A stretch of DNA of 64,000 nt from Staphylococcus piscifermentans (GTDB lineage: Bacteria > Bacillota > Bacilli > Staphylococcales > Staphylococcaceae). Below, piece after piece: positions 63,724-64,000 of the stretch. The notes beneath the pieces were generated by a model, which did not search any database, was not told where the DNA came from, and saw nothing but the letters and a program-made list of their open reading frames with translations. The position numbers and the translations under genes are program-made. The stretch covers positions 2,232,001 through 2,296,000 of the forward strand of contig NZ_LT906447.1 of the NCBI RefSeq assembly GCF_900186985.1, given 5' to 3'. Each line of letters starts with the position of its first letter. The first letter of the stretch is position 1.

Positions 63724-64000
63724 TTATACTGTTTTTACTGCATATTTCTTTATAACTTCAGAAAGTGCTGGAAACTGTGTTGTCAGTGTCGGTTGATCTA
63801 ACAACTCGAAATGCTCAAACATAAAGCCTGGCTGACACATACATCCAACTAAAGCGTATCCCGCTTCGCCTTTAATCGAAGAAGCAAAGATTGTACCTGC
63901 CGGAACTACATGCTGCAACACATCGCCCTCCGCAATATTCGCGCCAATATGCACTTTCTCATATTGCCCATCAGGGTATATCATATGCACCGTCAAAGTT
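63724..64000 (-). CDS. Cupin-like DUF985 protein, 5' end cut by the window
   Basis: The frame is open to the window end. The visible part (LTVHMIYPDGQYEKVHIG, VVPAGTIFASSIKGEAGYALVGCMCQPGFMFEHFEL) matches the C-terminal two thirds of DUF985 cupins (YML079w-like). The N-terminal HRL...WHFY part should lie beyond base 64000. The TTG at 63996 is probably internal, not a start. Function of the family is unknown. Confidence 0.85.
   Translation of the reverse strand, partial: TLTVHMIYPDGQYEKVHIGANIAEGDVLQHVVPAGTIFASSIKGEAGYALVGCMCQPGFMFEHFELLDQPTLTTQFPALSEVIKKYAVKTV

Noticed and set aside
1..64000. tRNA, rRNA, insertion sequence, prophage or genomic island
   Set aside because: No such gene or terminal repeat was recognised, and the gene order follows the staphylococcal core.

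Overview
The window is a low-GC Firmicute chromosome segment and almost certainly a Staphylococcus. It encodes recognisable staphylococcal proteins (SaeP/Q/R/S, NorA, MgrA, LtaS, MpfA, ScdA), uses strong AGGAGG-type ribosome binding sites with frequent TTG/GTG starts, and follows the gene order known around sae-norA-mgrA in S. aureus. Sequence differences from S. aureus (for example a changed SaeS sensor linker and a malate dehydrogenase gene next to a dicarboxylate transporter) point to a coagulase-negative species. The S. carnosus/simulans group is only my guess. There are no rRNA or tRNA genes, insertion sequences, prophage or CRISPR arrays; the window is mostly core genome.

Layout. 1-5.6 kb: an EamA transporter with queF, then two tandem POT peptide transporters. 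5.6-10.7 kb (minus): a 5'-nucleotidase, hisC, and a two-gene osmolyte/choline ABC importer. 10.7-16.6 kb (minus): recQ, an ABC-F ATPase and ltaS. 17.1-21.4 kb (minus): a probable six-gene run pabA-pabB-pabC, a small membrane protein, pxpB-pxpC. 21.5-23.6 kb (plus): a preQ1 riboswitch and queC-queD-queE, which with queF gives the whole GTP-to-preQ1 branch except a folE gene. 23.7-26.8 kb: membrane proteins, an aldo/keto reductase and scdA. 26.8-31.3 kb (minus): saePQRS and mpfA. 31.5-35.2 kb (minus): fruR-fruK-fruA. 35.3-39.4 kb (minus): ybaK, an unknown protein, an odd lactate-dehydrogenase-family enzyme, an orphan MetQ behind a SAM riboswitch, and a TetR repressor. 39.5-47 kb: a YhgE-like membrane protein, norA, a DUF1361 pair, a dicarboxylate transporter, mdh and a small LPXTG-type surface protein. 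47-54 kb: an aldo/keto reductase, a CobW GTPase, mgrA and cydDC. 54-64 kb: uppP, a SigB-type promoter with a coiled-coil protein, a LOG enzyme, a 41-bp hairpin tandem array, and mostly poorly known membrane or lipoprotein genes, ending in a DUF985 cupin gene cut by the window edge.

The richest unexplained signals are in RNA leaders and intergenic DNA. They are: a structured ~150-nt leader before mpfA with a GNRA-capped hairpin between the Shine-Dalgarno and a TTG start; a ~150-nt nested stem structure after uppP; a 41-bp tandem array of hairpins whose first unit keeps its stem through paired changes; a U-tract hairpin in the ltaS leader; and a terminator inside the sae operon. Regulatory sites seen directly include a SaeR half-site array, a cre inside the fru promoter, a TetR palindrome, a near-perfect Fur box and a SigB promoter. 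All homology statements are from recognition of protein sequence, not from a database search.
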